DNA from: Edaphobacter sp. 12200R-103
Lineage (GTDB): Bacteria > Acidobacteriota > Terriglobia > Terriglobales > Acidobacteriaceae
Reading direction: 5' to 3'
DNA: 64,000 nucleotides
Assembly: GCF_010093025.1 (NCBI RefSeq)
Contig: NZ_CP048114.1
Span: forward strand, 62,001-126,000
This document shows positions 38,701-47,191 of the stretch, piece after piece (position 1 is the first letter of the stretch; each line of letters starts with the position of its first letter). The position numbers were made by a program, and so were the translations under genes. The notes under the pieces were generated by a model. It did not search any database. It was not told where the DNA came from and saw only the letters and a list, made by a program, of their open reading frames with translations.

Positions 38701-38873
38701 GGATTCTGGGTGATGATCTCGACCAGCGGAGGGGATGGGTCGGGGTATGCCTCAATGTCGAGGCGTGAGAGTGCGAACCCTCCTGCGGCCAGCATGACTG
38801 CGAAGACGATGAGGATAATGGCGCGATAACGGATGACGAGTCGTATCAATGGCTGCACGCGATCACTCCCCAT
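35775..38873 (-). CDS. RND efflux pump, heavy-metal (CzcA/CusA-like) type
   Basis: A 1,032-residue inner-membrane proton-driven pump that exports substrate through a periplasmic adaptor and TolC-like channel. The RND layout is visible: helix 1 (AIILIVFAVMLAAGGFAL), a large porter loop, helices 2-6 with the charged TM4 motif GAIDFGILVDSSIIVLES (the DFGxxVD pattern of the heavy-metal group), a second loop and the last six helices. The metal-specific residues of CusA (paired Met) cannot be judged by eye, so Co/Zn/Cd, Cu/Ag or an organic substrate all remain possible. The start overlaps the adaptor end by 11 bases. Confidence 0.92.
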   Translation of the reverse strand: MGSDRVQPLIRLVIRYRAIILIVFAVMLAAGGFALSRLDIEAYPDPSPPLVEIITQNPSWSAEEMEQQVTVPEETTLNGVPHLDQVRSISIFGLSDVKLYFSFDSDYFRDRQEVLNRLQTLQLPNNLQPQLSPWSPIGEIFRYQLVGPGYTLNEIKATQDWLVRRELKQVPGIIDITTFGGTTRQYQVEADPSRLLSYGVTLPQVVSAIQSSNANAGGNYIALGNQNVNVRALGQVHSVEDISHIVVAEKNGAPITVGDIGSVKEGFQPRLGQVGRNRENDIVIGIVLLQKEEKSLPALKALKEKINSLNTGNLLPPGMHISTIYDRTTLINRTTHTVREVILTGLVLVTLVLLSMLGDLRITFIAAVTIPFAVLFAFGMMVLSGRSANLISIGAIDFGILVDSSIIVLESIYRKLSRRLPGEQTGDLIVEGVTDAARPVLFSTAIILIAFIPLFTMQGVAGQIFSPMSVTYGFALMGALMFALIFAPVLGYMTAPAEQKVGDGYTWLSRRLKNGYERALHHTLHFPRLVWIGAAVMLVVGVLCFALVGGEFMPPLEEGNLWIRATLPQDISFQTSVDIANQLRGLIAESPEVTQTVSQMGRPDDGTDVSTFNNIEISATLKPQDEWRPGMTKPKLINEINRRMSRFPGIELNFSQAIQDNVEEAMSGVKGENSLKLFGDDLDTLTSLSARIEHIMETVPGVADVGVFKVGGQPSLVIQIDRARAARYGILSGDINAIVQAAVGGAPISQVIQGDRRFDLTVRYPEANRSTPEAIRAILVPTPEGSSIPLGQIADVSIREGSFQIFREGGRRYIPIKFSVRGRDLATTITDLQAQIKQKAPMPKGYDYTWAGEFDSLRKEQARLAVIIPISLAVIVILLYMQFGTWKDAFIVVATLPFAAVGGTVSLFVTHTAFSISAAVGFTSLIGVATLGAVVFMSGVRRAQRESVDGTGLEHGCVDEMRPVVMACMAAGLGLLPAAVSNGIGAQAQQPLARVVVGGMATTIVAILFIMPLLLRRPPQHSNLMTDSTEME

Positions 38874-39981
38874 TCGCCGGGCGAAGCAGAGCTCCGCCAG
38901 AGGTGACGACCTTGTCGCCGTCGTTGATGCCGGTAAGCACTTCGATGTTTTTCGTGTTTCCGGACTCGAAGGTGCGGCCGATAGTCACAGGCCGTTGCTC
39001 GTATTTGCCCGCGCCATTTACGACAAAGACCGACGTCTTCTCCCCCTGGTGAAGCACTGCCGTAGATGGCAGAATGACGGAGCGGCGCGCAGCGCCAGGA
39101 ATCCGGATGGTGGAGAACATGTCCGTCTTCAGGGTGTGTTTCGGATTCGGCAGCACAACGCGGAGCTTCAGGGTGTGGGTTGTGGGATCGAGAGCATCGC
39201 CAACGTTGACGATTTTGCCTGTGAGTGTCAGGCCTGCGTATGCCGGCACGATGATCTGTACCTCTCGGCCGACCTGCACGCTTGCCAGATCACGCTCAAA
39301 GACGTCTCCGACCACCCACACCGAGTCGATGTTGGCGATGGTCGCGATCGGAGTCGCATTGTCGAGGGAGCGTTGCATCTCGCCTGCAGCGCTACCGATA
39401 TCGAGCACCACGCCGGAGATGGGAGATCGCAATGCGACTTCATCGGAGGAACTATTTTCGGAGAAGCCGAGTTCATGGATGCGCTGCCGGGCGCGCTCCA
39501 TCTCGGAGTGGGCTGTCTGATCGGCTGCTTCCAACTCGTAGTAGTCGGCCTGTGAGAGGACCTCATGGTCCAGCAGAACCTTTCCTCGCGTCAGCGCCCG
39601 ATCAGTGCGAAGGACTTCGATCTTTGCTTTTTCAAAGTCGGATCGGGCCGCGGCGATCTCACTGCTCTGCAACTGTGCGATCACGTCACCCTTCCTGATC
39701 TCCTGACCGGGAAGTACGCGGAGTGCGAGTATGCGTCCGCTGAGGGGAGGGAAGATGCGAACGACGTGCGAAGGATCGGCTTCGACGTGAGCGGGAATGT
39801 CGAGATAGTCGGTGCTCTGCTGCACATGAGCGATCGTGGTCTCTATCCCGGCGTTTGCCGGCTGTGCGCTTTGATCCGTCCGCGGCGCGGAAGACTTGCA
39901 CGCCGTCAGAGGCGCCGCAATAAGGGTGAGCAACAGAAGGTGTTTGATGCTGATTCCGGGGTTGTTCATGCAGTCCTTCAT
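38863..39981 (-). CDS. RND periplasmic adaptor lipoprotein (CusB/CzcB-like)
   Basis: A membrane fusion protein of about 372 residues linking pump and outer-membrane channel. ATG at 39981 overlaps the upstream gene's stop as ATGA and gives a lipoprotein signal (HLLLLTLIAAPLTAC, lipobox LTAC). A longer frame to 40032 has no such signal. The lipoyl-like halves (ILALRVLPGQEIRKGDVIAQ and LRSPISGVVLDIG) flank a helical hairpin at about 130-195. The C-terminal beta-barrel and membrane-proximal domains follow. It is the middle gene of a channel-adaptor-pump operon. Confidence 0.93.
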   Translation of the reverse strand: MKDCMNNPGISIKHLLLLTLIAAPLTACKSSAPRTDQSAQPANAGIETTIAHVQQSTDYLDIPAHVEADPSHVVRIFPPLSGRILALRVLPGQEIRKGDVIAQLQSSEIAAARSDFEKAKIEVLRTDRALTRGKVLLDHEVLSQADYYELEAADQTAHSEMERARQRIHELGFSENSSSDEVALRSPISGVVLDIGSAAGEMQRSLDNATPIATIANIDSVWVVGDVFERDLASVQVGREVQIIVPAYAGLTLTGKIVNVGDALDPTTHTLKLRVVLPNPKHTLKTDMFSTIRIPGAARRSVILPSTAVLHQGEKTSVFVVNGAGKYEQRPVTIGRTFESGNTKNIEVLTGINDGDKVVTSGGALLRPANGE

Positions 39982-41252
39982 GGGAGAATGTCCGTCGCCG
40001 TAGCGAAGCTGAGCTGATGAATCGCAAGCCATACCTGCGCATTCGCGGTCAGGGCGCTGATACGAATGGCGCGGTAGTCGCGCAGGGCAGAGAGATAATC
40101 CAGCAGCGTAGAGTTTCCATTGCGATAGCTGAACTGCAGATTGTCGCGAACGTGGCCGGCTTCATCCAAATAATGGCTGTTGTAGCGTTTTGCCATCTGC
40201 CGTGCTGTATCGAGTGCGAGCCATGCCTGATCCACATCGGCGACGACCTGATTGCGGGCTGCGGTGACTGCCAGCCTGCTCGCGTCAACCTCGTAGCGTG
40301 TTCGCTCCTTCTCGCCTTGATTGCGGTCGAAGATGCGGAGCGGAACTGCGAGATTGAGCCCGAAGGAGTTATCGATGCCATTGCGATCATACTCAGCTCC
40401 GACGGTGGGATCCGTTTTGCCATTGGCGACGGCCAGCTTGGCATCTGCCTCCGATGCGGTGAGGGCCTGGCGCGCTGCCAGATAGTCAGGACGCGATTGC
40501 AGACCCTTCTGCTCCGCTTCCGCCATCGTCAGCGGAACCTGGGGCGGATCGAGGGTTCCGGTTACATCGAATGTGGGGCTGGGATGGTCCGATCCGAAGA
40601 GAAGCTGAAGCTCTGCCGACGCCTGCTGCAGTTGCAGGCGGGCATTATCGGCGTCGGCTTCAAACTGCGCCTGCTGCAGATCGATGCGCTCGAAATCGGT
40701 CCGGGTGATGTCTCCGGCGTCAAGGCGCGAACGACTAAGGTCGACTGTCTTGCGATAGTCGGCAAGGTTTTCGTCCGCCACCGCGAGCGAGGCTTTGGCG
40801 AGCAGCATGCTGGTGAAAGCACCACGTACGGCAAGCACGAGCTGGCGCTGCTGATCGTGATAAAGACTTTGCATGGATTCAGCGGCTGCAGTGGCTGAGT
40901 CCAGTCGCAACTGCCGTTTGTTACCTCGCTCGAAGAGGCGGGAGACGTTGGCCGAGTAGAAGAACGGGTTTCCTGCGGAAACGCTGGGCGTCTCCGGCAG
41001 CGTCAATCCTTGTCCGTAGAGTGTGAGTGTCGGATTCTGGCGCAGGCCGGCGGTAATTTTGTTGGCTTCGACGGCAGCTACATGCTGGCGCGCAGAGAGC
41101 AGATTCGGGTTTGCTGCAAGCGCGCGGTCGACCGCCTGCTGCAGCGTAAGGGGAGGGGTGGCGGGCGGAGCAGGCGGGGGTGCCTGTGCCGCGAGCATCG
41201 ACGCTGCAGAAAAGATTGCAACGCCGAAAGCACGAAGTACTTTCGGGGTCAT
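39978..41252 (-). CDS. TolC-family outer-membrane efflux channel
   Basis: A 424-residue outer-membrane factor. A signal peptide (residues 1-22, AIFSAASMLAAQA) is followed by a proline-rich segment and two OEP repeats, starting LTLQQAVDRALAANPNLLSARQ and LTMAEAEQKGLQSRPDYLAAR. They form the beta-barrel and alpha-tunnel halves. Alanine/Gln-rich helices dominate, as expected. First of the three RND structural genes, coupled to the adaptor by a 4-base overlap. Confidence 0.92.
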   Translation of the reverse strand: MTPKVLRAFGVAIFSAASMLAAQAPPPAPPATPPLTLQQAVDRALAANPNLLSARQHVAAVEANKITAGLRQNPTLTLYGQGLTLPETPSVSAGNPFFYSANVSRLFERGNKRQLRLDSATAAAESMQSLYHDQQRQLVLAVRGAFTSMLLAKASLAVADENLADYRKTVDLSRSRLDAGDITRTDFERIDLQQAQFEADADNARLQLQQASAELQLLFGSDHPSPTFDVTGTLDPPQVPLTMAEAEQKGLQSRPDYLAARQALTASEADAKLAVANGKTDPTVGAEYDRNGIDNSFGLNLAVPLRIFDRNQGEKERTRYEVDASRLAVTAARNQVVADVDQAWLALDTARQMAKRYNSHYLDEAGHVRDNLQFSYRNGNSTLLDYLSALRDYRAIRISALTANAQVWLAIHQLSFATATDILP

Positions 41253-41316
41253 GCCTACCTTCAGATGGTTGTGATGGGGAGATTCCGGCTCAGGAGATCA
41301 GGCCGGACAGACGGAG

Positions 41317-41754
41317 CTATGCCGCGAATGCAGGTGCAGGAGGCGGTCGTATGCCAATGACCCGCGCAAAGCCATCCATGAGCTTGCGGAGAACGACACG
41401 TAAGCTGAAGCGTGACAGACGTGAAAAGAGGACAGCGAATCCGATCAGAAGCAGGACACTGAGAGTGCCAAGCTCCAGAATGGCAGCGTGGGCAGCGACC
41501 TGGAGAAGAGGCATCTCACTTCGCCGGACGACATGTTCCATCTCCGTCCGGCTATCCATTGCACCCAGGTCATCTGTCATCGAGATGACCGGAAGCAGAA
41601 GGACAAGGAGCAGCACAAGGGCGACCAAGGTACTCCAGTTTTGCTTCGCATCTCCGCGCCGGACTGCTCTTACCCACGTCAATATCAGGGTGAGAGACAG
41701 GGAAAACCACAGGAAATTGAGAAGCAACTCCACGCTTTTCTGAGTATAGAGCAT
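41317..41754 (-). CDS. Small membrane protein at the head of the RND operon
   Basis: A 145-residue protein with two or three membrane helices (about 11-28, 42-60 and 88-110) and a Pro/Ala tail. It resembles no family I can name. It lies 64 bases upstream of the efflux channel gene on the same strand and probably shares its promoter. Similar short hydrophobic proteins accompany CzcCBA-type operons in Acidobacteria, but I rely only on context. A role in pump regulation or metal sensing is a guess. Confidence 0.65.
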   Translation of the reverse strand: MLYTQKSVELLLNFLWFSLSLTLILTWVRAVRRGDAKQNWSTLVALVLLLVLLLPVISMTDDLGAMDSRTEMEHVVRRSEMPLLQVAAHAAILELGTLSVLLLIGFAVLFSRLSRFSLRVVLRKLMDGFARVIGIRPPPAPAFAA

Positions 41755-41810
41755 TTTGCGAGCGATTCAGGAAAGGCTGTTGTGTTAGCCCTTCCGGTCT
41801 TCACCGCCGC

Positions 41811-41850
41811 AAAAGGCTATTGTCTCAGCGCAAATGCTGAGGCAATAGCC
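41811..41850 (-). terminator. Intrinsic terminator after the HU gene
   Basis: On the minus strand, 41836-41850 pairs with 41815-41829 in a 15-bp stem (one G-U) with a 6-base loop, followed by TTTT (41811-41814). It lies 30 bases after the HU stop and upstream of the next minus-strand gene. Confidence 0.85.
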
Positions 41851-41879
41851 CGAGTGTGGGGAAGTTTGTTTAGAACCAG

Positions 41880-42224
41880 CTACATGGCTGGGGGATGATG
41901 AGGGTCAACCTTCTCGGCGCTCTCCGCGCGGGGAGAGGATTTAACGCCGGTCGGATTGACCATATCCCTCAGCTCCTTCGAGGGCTTGAAGTAGGGAACT
42001 CGCTTGGCTGGAACATCGACCTTTTCGCCGGTCTTCGGGTTGCGGCCGGTTCGCGCATTCCGTTGCCGGGTTCGAAAGCTGCCAAATCCGCGAATTTCAA
42101 TTTTGTCACCGGACTTAAGAGCGCCGATGACAGATTCAAAGAGCGTATCGACGATCACTTCGCCATCGCGCCTGGTGAGGTCGCCGAGGGATGTTACTTT
42201 GTCGACGAGATCAGCTTTGGTCAT
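41880..42224 (-). CDS. HU-family DNA-binding protein
   Basis: A 114-residue nucleoid protein. The core (MTKADLVDKV to about residue 95) has the HU/IHF dimer fold and the DNA-wrapping arm with RTGRNPKTGEKVDVPAKRVPYFKP. The arm's conserved Pro lies in RNP. A 20-residue polar tail ends the protein. ATG at 42224 is used: it matches the HU N-terminus and has AAAGGA upstream. Whether it is HU or IHF-like is uncertain, but the sequence is closer to HU. Confidence 0.93.
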   Translation of the reverse strand: MTKADLVDKVTSLGDLTRRDGEVIVDTLFESVIGALKSGDKIEIRGFGSFRTRQRNARTGRNPKTGEKVDVPAKRVPYFKPSKELRDMVNPTGVKSSPRAESAEKVDPHHPPAM

Positions 42225-42388
42225 TATCGGGGTCCTTTCAAATCGGGAGGGCCGAGCGGCTGCATTCAATGCCGGCTTTAGTTACTGGCTTGATTATAAA
42301 TGGGATGCATCTTTTGCCCGAAAGGAAACCCGGTAGTTGGCTGGAAGTGAGGAATCTATTTTAAAAGCAAATTCTGCCCCGAAAAGGG

Positions 42389-42447
42389 GACGGCACTGCA
42401 CCGTCCTGACGCAGGGTCTGCCGGAGAGGCGTCCTGTCGACAGACGC
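42389..42447 (-). terminator. Two hairpins downstream of sppA
   Basis: After the sppA stop the minus strand holds GCGTC-CTGTCGACAG-ACGC (42429-42447, with a perfect CTGTCGACAG core) and then GACGG/CCGTC around a 7-base loop (42389-42405) followed by CCCCTTTT. The second is the better terminator candidate. Confidence 0.55.
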
Positions 42448-42467
42448 TGCTAAAGACGAATGGACTG

Positions 42468-43514
42468 TCACTTCCAGACGAAGTAGAAGCCGGGTGCACG
42501 GCTGAGCATCTGGCTGGGCGAGGGAAAGAGATCCTCCCCATTGTCAGCAAGGATGGACAATAGTCCGCGCTTGTTTTTTGCCGGGCGGACTACGGTGGGC
42601 TCGCCCGAGATCCCTACGCTCCTGGCGGTGTCGAGAAGGGCGGTCCGGAATCCTCCGATCTTGTCGATCAGCCCAAGGGGGAGAGCCTGCTCTCCAGTCC
42701 AGACCTGACCGGTGGCCAGCGGCTTGATTCTGTCGTCGCTCGTATGGCGTCCCGCGGCAACGTCGTGGACAAACTGGGAGTACATATTGTCGACCAGGGA
42801 CTGGAAGTACGCCTGTTCCTTAGGAGTTAGTTCGCGGCTGGGATCGCCCGCGTCCTTCAACTCGCCGGCGGTGATCGTGATGTTCTTCAGCTTTGCCCAC
42901 TTCAGCAGGTCGGCATAATTCATCCACTCCATAATGACGCCGATGGAGCCAACGACGGAGGCCTGGTTGGCATAGATCCGGTCGCACCCGCTGGCGATGT
43001 AGTAGGCTCCGGAGGCGCCCACGCTCTCGACCGATGCGACGATCTTCTTGTGCTTTTCCTGTCGGACTCGCAGGACCTCGTGATAGATCTCCTGCGAGGC
43101 GGCAGCTCCCCCGCCGGGAGAGTTGATGTGGAGGATGATCGCTTTTACGGAGGAGTCGTCGCCGAACTTGCGGAGCTGGGAGTTGACGGTCTCAGGAGAG
43201 AGGATGATGCCGTCAATATCAATGACAGCAATGCGATCTCCGGAGAAGGCCAGGCCATCGGAGCCTCCGTTCCTGACGGAGCGCATCATCAACCAGAACA
43301 TGCAGGTAAGCACGAGACAGACCGCGGCGAAGGAGCCGCCGATTGCAGCCACGTAAAACCAGGGGGAGCGGCTGGTGCGGGGGCCAGGGCGGTAGACGGG
43401 AGGATACGGTCCGGCTGCATAGCCGTAGGGAGCAGCGGGAGGGAAACCGCCGGCGCTGGGCGGCGGTGGTGGCGGCGGAGGAGAAGACGGCTGCTGAGCG
43501 AAATCGTCCTGCAT
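42468..43514 (-). CDS. sppA: Signal peptide peptidase SppA (S49 serine protease)
   Basis: A 348-residue membrane-bound protease that degrades cleaved signal peptides. Residues 1-50 are proline/glycine/tyrosine-rich, cytosolic and low-complexity. One membrane helix at about 54-76 follows. The S49 domain has the nucleophile Ser in SVGASGAYYIASGCDRI and the base Lys in ELKDAGDPSRELT. That is the short, single-domain arrangement of B. subtilis SppA, not the double-domain E. coli form. The oxyanion stretch INSPGGG is intact. Confidence 0.93.
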   Translation of the reverse strand: MQDDFAQQPSSPPPPPPPPSAGGFPPAAPYGYAAGPYPPVYRPGPRTSRSPWFYVAAIGGSFAAVCLVLTCMFWLMMRSVRNGGSDGLAFSGDRIAVIDIDGIILSPETVNSQLRKFGDDSSVKAIILHINSPGGGAAASQEIYHEVLRVRQEKHKKIVASVESVGASGAYYIASGCDRIYANQASVVGSIGVIMEWMNYADLLKWAKLKNITITAGELKDAGDPSRELTPKEQAYFQSLVDNMYSQFVHDVAAGRHTSDDRIKPLATGQVWTGEQALPLGLIDKIGGFRTALLDTARSVGISGEPTVVRPAKNKRGLLSILADNGEDLFPSPSQMLSRAPGFYFVWK

Positions 43515-43675
43515 GATGTGGAGTGTAGCAAGCTCGGACGGAGCCGTCAGGAGCTTTGCGCAAAACGCTGCTGTTTTCTGAATTGAAAGGCTCTACTATG
43601 AAACAGAACACAGTTTCCAGACGTCAAATAGTTGCAGTATGATGAACGGCGTTATCCCACGGATTCACTGTCGTC

Positions 43676-44545
43676 ATGCAGGATTTTTCCCCGGGAGGGC
43701 CGGACCGCGCCATGGCGCACCCTGAGATCAGTATCGTCGTTCCCGCCTACAACGAAGGCGCTCGCATCGAGAATGCGCTGGATCGTATCTTTTCCTGCGC
43801 GGAGCAAAGAGGGTGGGACGCCGAAGTTCTCGTCGTCGATGACGGCTCGACCGATAACACCGCCTCAATCGTCGAGCGGTGGATGGAAGCATACCCCCGT
43901 CTCCACCTGGTTCAGAATCCGGGAAATCGTGGCAAGGGTTACTCGGTCCGGAACGGGCTGCTGCAGGCAGCCGGCGAGATCGTGATGTTTACCGATGCCG
44001 ACCTTTCGGCGCCGATGGAAGAAGCGGAGCGGTTGTTCCACGCCATTTATGAAGGCGCGGATGTCGCGATCGGCTCCCGCTGGCTTGACCGCGCGCGCCA
44101 GACCATTCATCAGCCGCTCTACCGGCAGTTTTTCGGACGCTGCTTCAACTGGATTACGCGTACTGTGATGGGGCTGCCGTTCAAAGATACACAGTGCGGA
44201 TTCAAGGCATTTCGGCGTTCCGCGGCCCAGGTCATCTTCCGGTTGCAAACGATCGAGCGCTGGGGCTTCGACCCGGAGATCCTATTTATCGCGCAGAAGC
44301 TCGGCTACGAGATTCGCGAGGTCCCGGTGACCTGGGGGCATGACGAGCGTACCCGCCTGAGCTATTTGCGCGATGGCTTGAAGATGCTGGAAGAGATGGC
44401 GATTATCCGGTCGAACTCTCTTGCCGGCAGGTACGACAAGGCGATTGCGGAGATGAAAGACACGACGTCCATGGTCACGCGGCCTGTGCGTTTGACTCCG
44501 CCTGTGGTCGCGCATACGACACAGGACTCCGGCGTTACCAAGTAA
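43676..44545 (+). CDS. Family 2 glycosyltransferase, dolichyl-phosphate glucosyl/mannosyltransferase type
   Basis: A 289-residue cytosolic-face enzyme that probably loads a sugar from UDP- or GDP-sugar onto polyprenyl phosphate. GT-A signatures are SIVVPAYNEGARI, VLVVDDGSTDNT, GEIVMFTDADLSAPMEEA (the DxD equivalent) and DTQCGFKAFRR. The pattern resembles ALG5/DPM1-like bacterial proteins. There is no C-terminal membrane domain. A start at 43712 (MAHPEIS) is equally possible. It stands between sppA and a REP cluster, so its glycan is unknown. Confidence 0.88.
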   Translation: MQDFSPGGPDRAMAHPEISIVVPAYNEGARIENALDRIFSCAEQRGWDAEVLVVDDGSTDNTASIVERWMEAYPRLHLVQNPGNRGKGYSVRNGLLQAAGEIVMFTDADLSAPMEEAERLFHAIYEGADVAIGSRWLDRARQTIHQPLYRQFFGRCFNWITRTVMGLPFKDTQCGFKAFRRSAAQVIFRLQTIERWGFDPEILFIAQKLGYEIREVPVTWGHDERTRLSYLRDGLKMLEEMAIIRSNSLAGRYDKAIAEMKDTTSMVTRPVRLTPPVVAHTTQDSGVTK

Positions 44546-44637
44546 TCCATAGGTGCTGTTTGATCTTTGACGTCAGCAACCTCAAGCGGTCCTCCCTTAA
44601 AGAGGAAGATCCGATTAAGTCTCCGAACATTCCCTTA

Positions 44638-44691
44638 GCGGCTAAAGCCGCATTGCAAGCAAATCACTTGCGGCACGGCTGAAGCCGTGCC
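44638..44691. repeat. Cluster of REP-like palindromes
   Basis: Three adjacent hairpins lie between convergent genes. GCGGCT-AA-AGCCGC is at 44638-44651, GCAAG...CTTGC at about 44655-44671, and GGCACGGCTGAAGCCGTGCC at 44672-44691. The first and third share a GGCT(A/G)AAGCC core, the form of widespread dispersed palindromes. They may act as terminators or mRNA stabilisers for the flanking genes. Confidence 0.7.
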
Positions 44692-44723
44692 CTTAACAAA
44701 ACTGGACTTTAATCAGGGTCTCC

Positions 44724-45644
44724 TTAAGACTGAAGCAGGTTCTTCAGCAGGAAGATCACGTTTGCCGGTCGCTCCGCAAGCCGCCGCATGAAGTATGGAT
44801 ACCACTCGGGTCCGAAGGGAACGTACACCCTTACTCCAAATCCCATCCTGACCAGCCGCCGCTGCAGGTCCCGCCGAATGCCATAGAGCATCTGGAACTC
44901 GAAAGTGTCTTTGGAAACACTTCGCTCGCGGACAAAGGTCAACAGGCTTTCGACGATTGCCTCGTCGTGGGTTGCGATTCCGCAAAAGACGCCTGAGGTC
45001 ATCATTCGCCGAGCCAGTTTTCCGTAGTTGGTATCGACATCCTTCTTGTCGGGGAAGGCGATCTCCGGCGGCTCCTTGTATGCGCCCTTGCACAACCGGA
45101 TACGGATTCTCTGGTCCAGCAGACGCTCAGCATCTGTCTCGGTCCTATATAGATATGCCTGCAGCACTGTGCCGACGCGATCTCTGCTCCTGGACTGCAG
45201 GTGCTCGGTCATGGAGATCGTAGCTTCGGTATAGGGACTTCCTTCCATGTCGATCCGAACGAAGGAATCCACGCGCGAGGCGTGTTCGACCAGTTCGCCG
45301 ACGATCGTCTCCGCGAGCCCCGGGTCAAAGTCCATCCCCATCTGCGAGAGCTTTACGCTCACGTTGGCATTCAGGCTGTGTGCCGCAATCGCGTCCAGTA
45401 GTTGATGATAGACATCAGCCGAGCGTCGCGCCTCAGTCTCTTTCGTGACACTCTCGCCGAGCGAATCCAACGTCGCTGCGATTCCCTCGCGGTTCAGCCG
45501 CTCACAGGCGGCGATCGCGTCCTCGACGGTCATCCCGGCGACGAACCGGCTCGACATCTTCCGGCCAACGGAAGAGCGTTCCGCGAAGCTTCGGAGCGCC
45601 CTGTTCTGCGAGAGCGCGATAAAGAAGGATCGAAGCAAAGGCAC
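44724..45644 (-). CDS. Proline dehydrogenase (monofunctional PRODH)
   Basis: A 306-residue flavoenzyme oxidising proline to pyrroline-5-carboxylate, feeding electrons to the quinone pool. The TIM barrel has NVSVKLSQMGMDFDP, FVRIDMEGSPYTE, RIRLCKGAYKEP, ATHDEAIV and the substrate-binding RRL at LVRMGFGVRVYVPFG...YFMRRLAERP. It is the short standalone form (PutB-like) found in Gram-positives and Deinococcus, lacking the aldehyde dehydrogenase half. The 227 bases upstream (45645-45871) contain only a weak REP-like TTCGACTTCGCTCAG element. Confidence 0.93.
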   Translation of the reverse strand: MPLLRSFFIALSQNRALRSFAERSSVGRKMSSRFVAGMTVEDAIAACERLNREGIAATLDSLGESVTKETEARRSADVYHQLLDAIAAHSLNANVSVKLSQMGMDFDPGLAETIVGELVEHASRVDSFVRIDMEGSPYTEATISMTEHLQSRSRDRVGTVLQAYLYRTETDAERLLDQRIRIRLCKGAYKEPPEIAFPDKKDVDTNYGKLARRMMTSGVFCGIATHDEAIVESLLTFVRERSVSKDTFEFQMLYGIRRDLQRRLVRMGFGVRVYVPFGPEWYPYFMRRLAERPANVIFLLKNLLQS

Positions 45645-45871
45645 TGACCTCAGCCATTTCTCTGCACTGCGATCTTCTCACGTATTGAAATTGCTGAAGT
45701 TAGGTTTATTTTGACAAGGATTAGCTGATTCGGAATCCCATTTTGCTCGAAGCACCATAGGTTCTCCATGGGAAAAATACAGGGATTCTTCGCCTTCGAC
45801 TTCGCTCAGAGGCAAAATGACGGCTTCTCATGGCCTCTTGCTCTCTCCGGAGAGGGTTGATCCGCGTTTCC

Positions 45872-46519
45872 CTAATGCTGCGGAGTGTTCTCCGGCTGCT
45901 CATGCCGGTTGGGCATGATGACATGATAGGGCTCAATCGAGATCAAGCCAGAGATCGCATCTACTTCCTGGGGAGAGAACTGGTTTCGGTAGCGATCAGA
46001 TCGGAGTAGATTTTGCTGCTGATCCGGAGGGAGGTCACGAAGCTCGCGGAAGGCCCGAGCGACCTGATGCCTGCGATCCGGAGGAAGGTCGCGAAACTGC
46101 TTCATGGTGTCGCGGACCTGTTGGCGCTGCTGTGGCGCAAGTTGAGCGATGGCCTCATTACGCTCGAGCCAGCGGCGTCGCCGATCGGGGCTCATATTGT
46201 TAAGTTGCGAAAGCCGTTCCCGCATACGATTTTGCGTCGGCGCGGGAAGGTCGTGGAATCCCGGTTCGCGCTCGAGTGCCTTCTGCTGTTGGTCCGGAGT
46301 GAGATTGTTGTGCCGGTCCATCCACTGCAGCAGATGCTCCTGGTTCTTTCCGGGGTGATGAATCCCCGGAAATCCAGGTTGCGGAGAGTTGTGCGGAGAA
46401 GGAGACGTGCGCGGAGCCGGTCTGGGCTGCTGGGCGGTGACAGGAGGGACAAAACCGGTTATCAACAGTGCCGCGAGCGCTGCAGGGAGAGCATGGCGGA
46501 TTTTGAAGAACAGGCTCAT
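45872..46519 (-). CDS. DUF3106-like periplasmic protein
   Basis: A 215-residue exported protein. A signal peptide (about residues 1-29, ALPAALAALLITGFVPPVTA) is followed by a Pro/Ser-rich linker. Repeats of the form LTPDQQQKALEREPGF, MSPDRRRRWLERNEAIAQL and LPPDRRHQVARAFRELRDLPPDQQQ then follow. This charged helical pattern is DUF3106. Such proteins often sit beside ECF sigma/anti-sigma pairs, as here. A periplasmic sensing or chaperone role is inferred. It may be the last gene of the sigma operon. Confidence 0.85.
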   Translation of the reverse strand: MSLFFKIRHALPAALAALLITGFVPPVTAQQPRPAPRTSPSPHNSPQPGFPGIHHPGKNQEHLLQWMDRHNNLTPDQQQKALEREPGFHDLPAPTQNRMRERLSQLNNMSPDRRRRWLERNEAIAQLAPQQRQQVRDTMKQFRDLPPDRRHQVARAFRELRDLPPDQQQNLLRSDRYRNQFSPQEVDAISGLISIEPYHVIMPNRHEQPENTPQH

Positions 46520-46616
46520 AAACCGGGATCACTTCATGGGAAGCGATATGAACTCTGATTAAAAAGCTTACTTTGTCCGGCTCCTTTCAATGACCAGAGA
46601 CGGGATCGGAAGGGCG

Positions 46617-47123
46617 CTAACTCGACGGAATGGAATCATCGGGCGAGTTTTCATCCTGGAAGAGCTGATCCATGGTCTGAAGGGCCTGATCGTTATTATC
46701 CAGAACTTCGAGATCGGTGACCGTCGCCGAAGCAGATGCCGGCGCATGATGCCAAAGGTGCGCATTGGAAAGATCGGCGAAGGCTCCGCCGCCAATGAGA
46801 AGGGCGAGAGCGAGCGCGCCTGCAAGGGCCGGACGGAACTGGCGGCCGGTGTTGAAGAGCAGGTGAGAGCGTATGCGCTCAAACCAGCCTGCAGGCGGCC
46901 GGGACTGCTCTTCGCGCACTAGCGCGGCGAGCTTCTGGTCGAAATAGGGAGAAGGCTCAGGCACCTTCCAGGCGTCAAGCATCGACATGGTGGCCTGAAG
47001 AGATTCGAGCTCCTGCCTGCATTCGGCGCAGGATTCGACGTGGGCGCGGGCCTTCGCGGTCGAGGGCGCATGCGGATCGAGCAGAAGATCCGGAAGCGCG
47101 GATTGGCAGTTGTGGCAGTTCAT
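46617..47123 (-). CDS. Anti-sigma factor with N-terminal zinc finger
   Basis: A 168-residue membrane anti-sigma factor. The zinc site is CHNC...H(V)ESCAEC at residues 3-36, the ZAS pattern HxxxCxxC. A single membrane helix at about residues 90-107 (PALAGALALALLIGGGAF) separates the cytosolic sigma-binding part from a periplasmic tail. ATG 47123 is chosen because it begins at MNCHNC; a longer frame adds 12 poorly supported residues. It lies 68 bases after the ECF sigma gene, its expected partner. Confidence 0.9.
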   Translation of the reverse strand: MNCHNCQSALPDLLLDPHAPSTAKARAHVESCAECRQELESLQATMSMLDAWKVPEPSPYFDQKLAALVREEQSRPPAGWFERIRSHLLFNTGRQFRPALAGALALALLIGGGAFADLSNAHLWHHAPASASATVTDLEVLDNNDQALQTMDQLFQDENSPDDSIPSS

Positions 47124-47191
47124 GAGATTCTCTCCAATTCTCTCATCGTGCTGCACCACCCAAAAACGTGCAGCAAAGGTCCCAACCGGGA

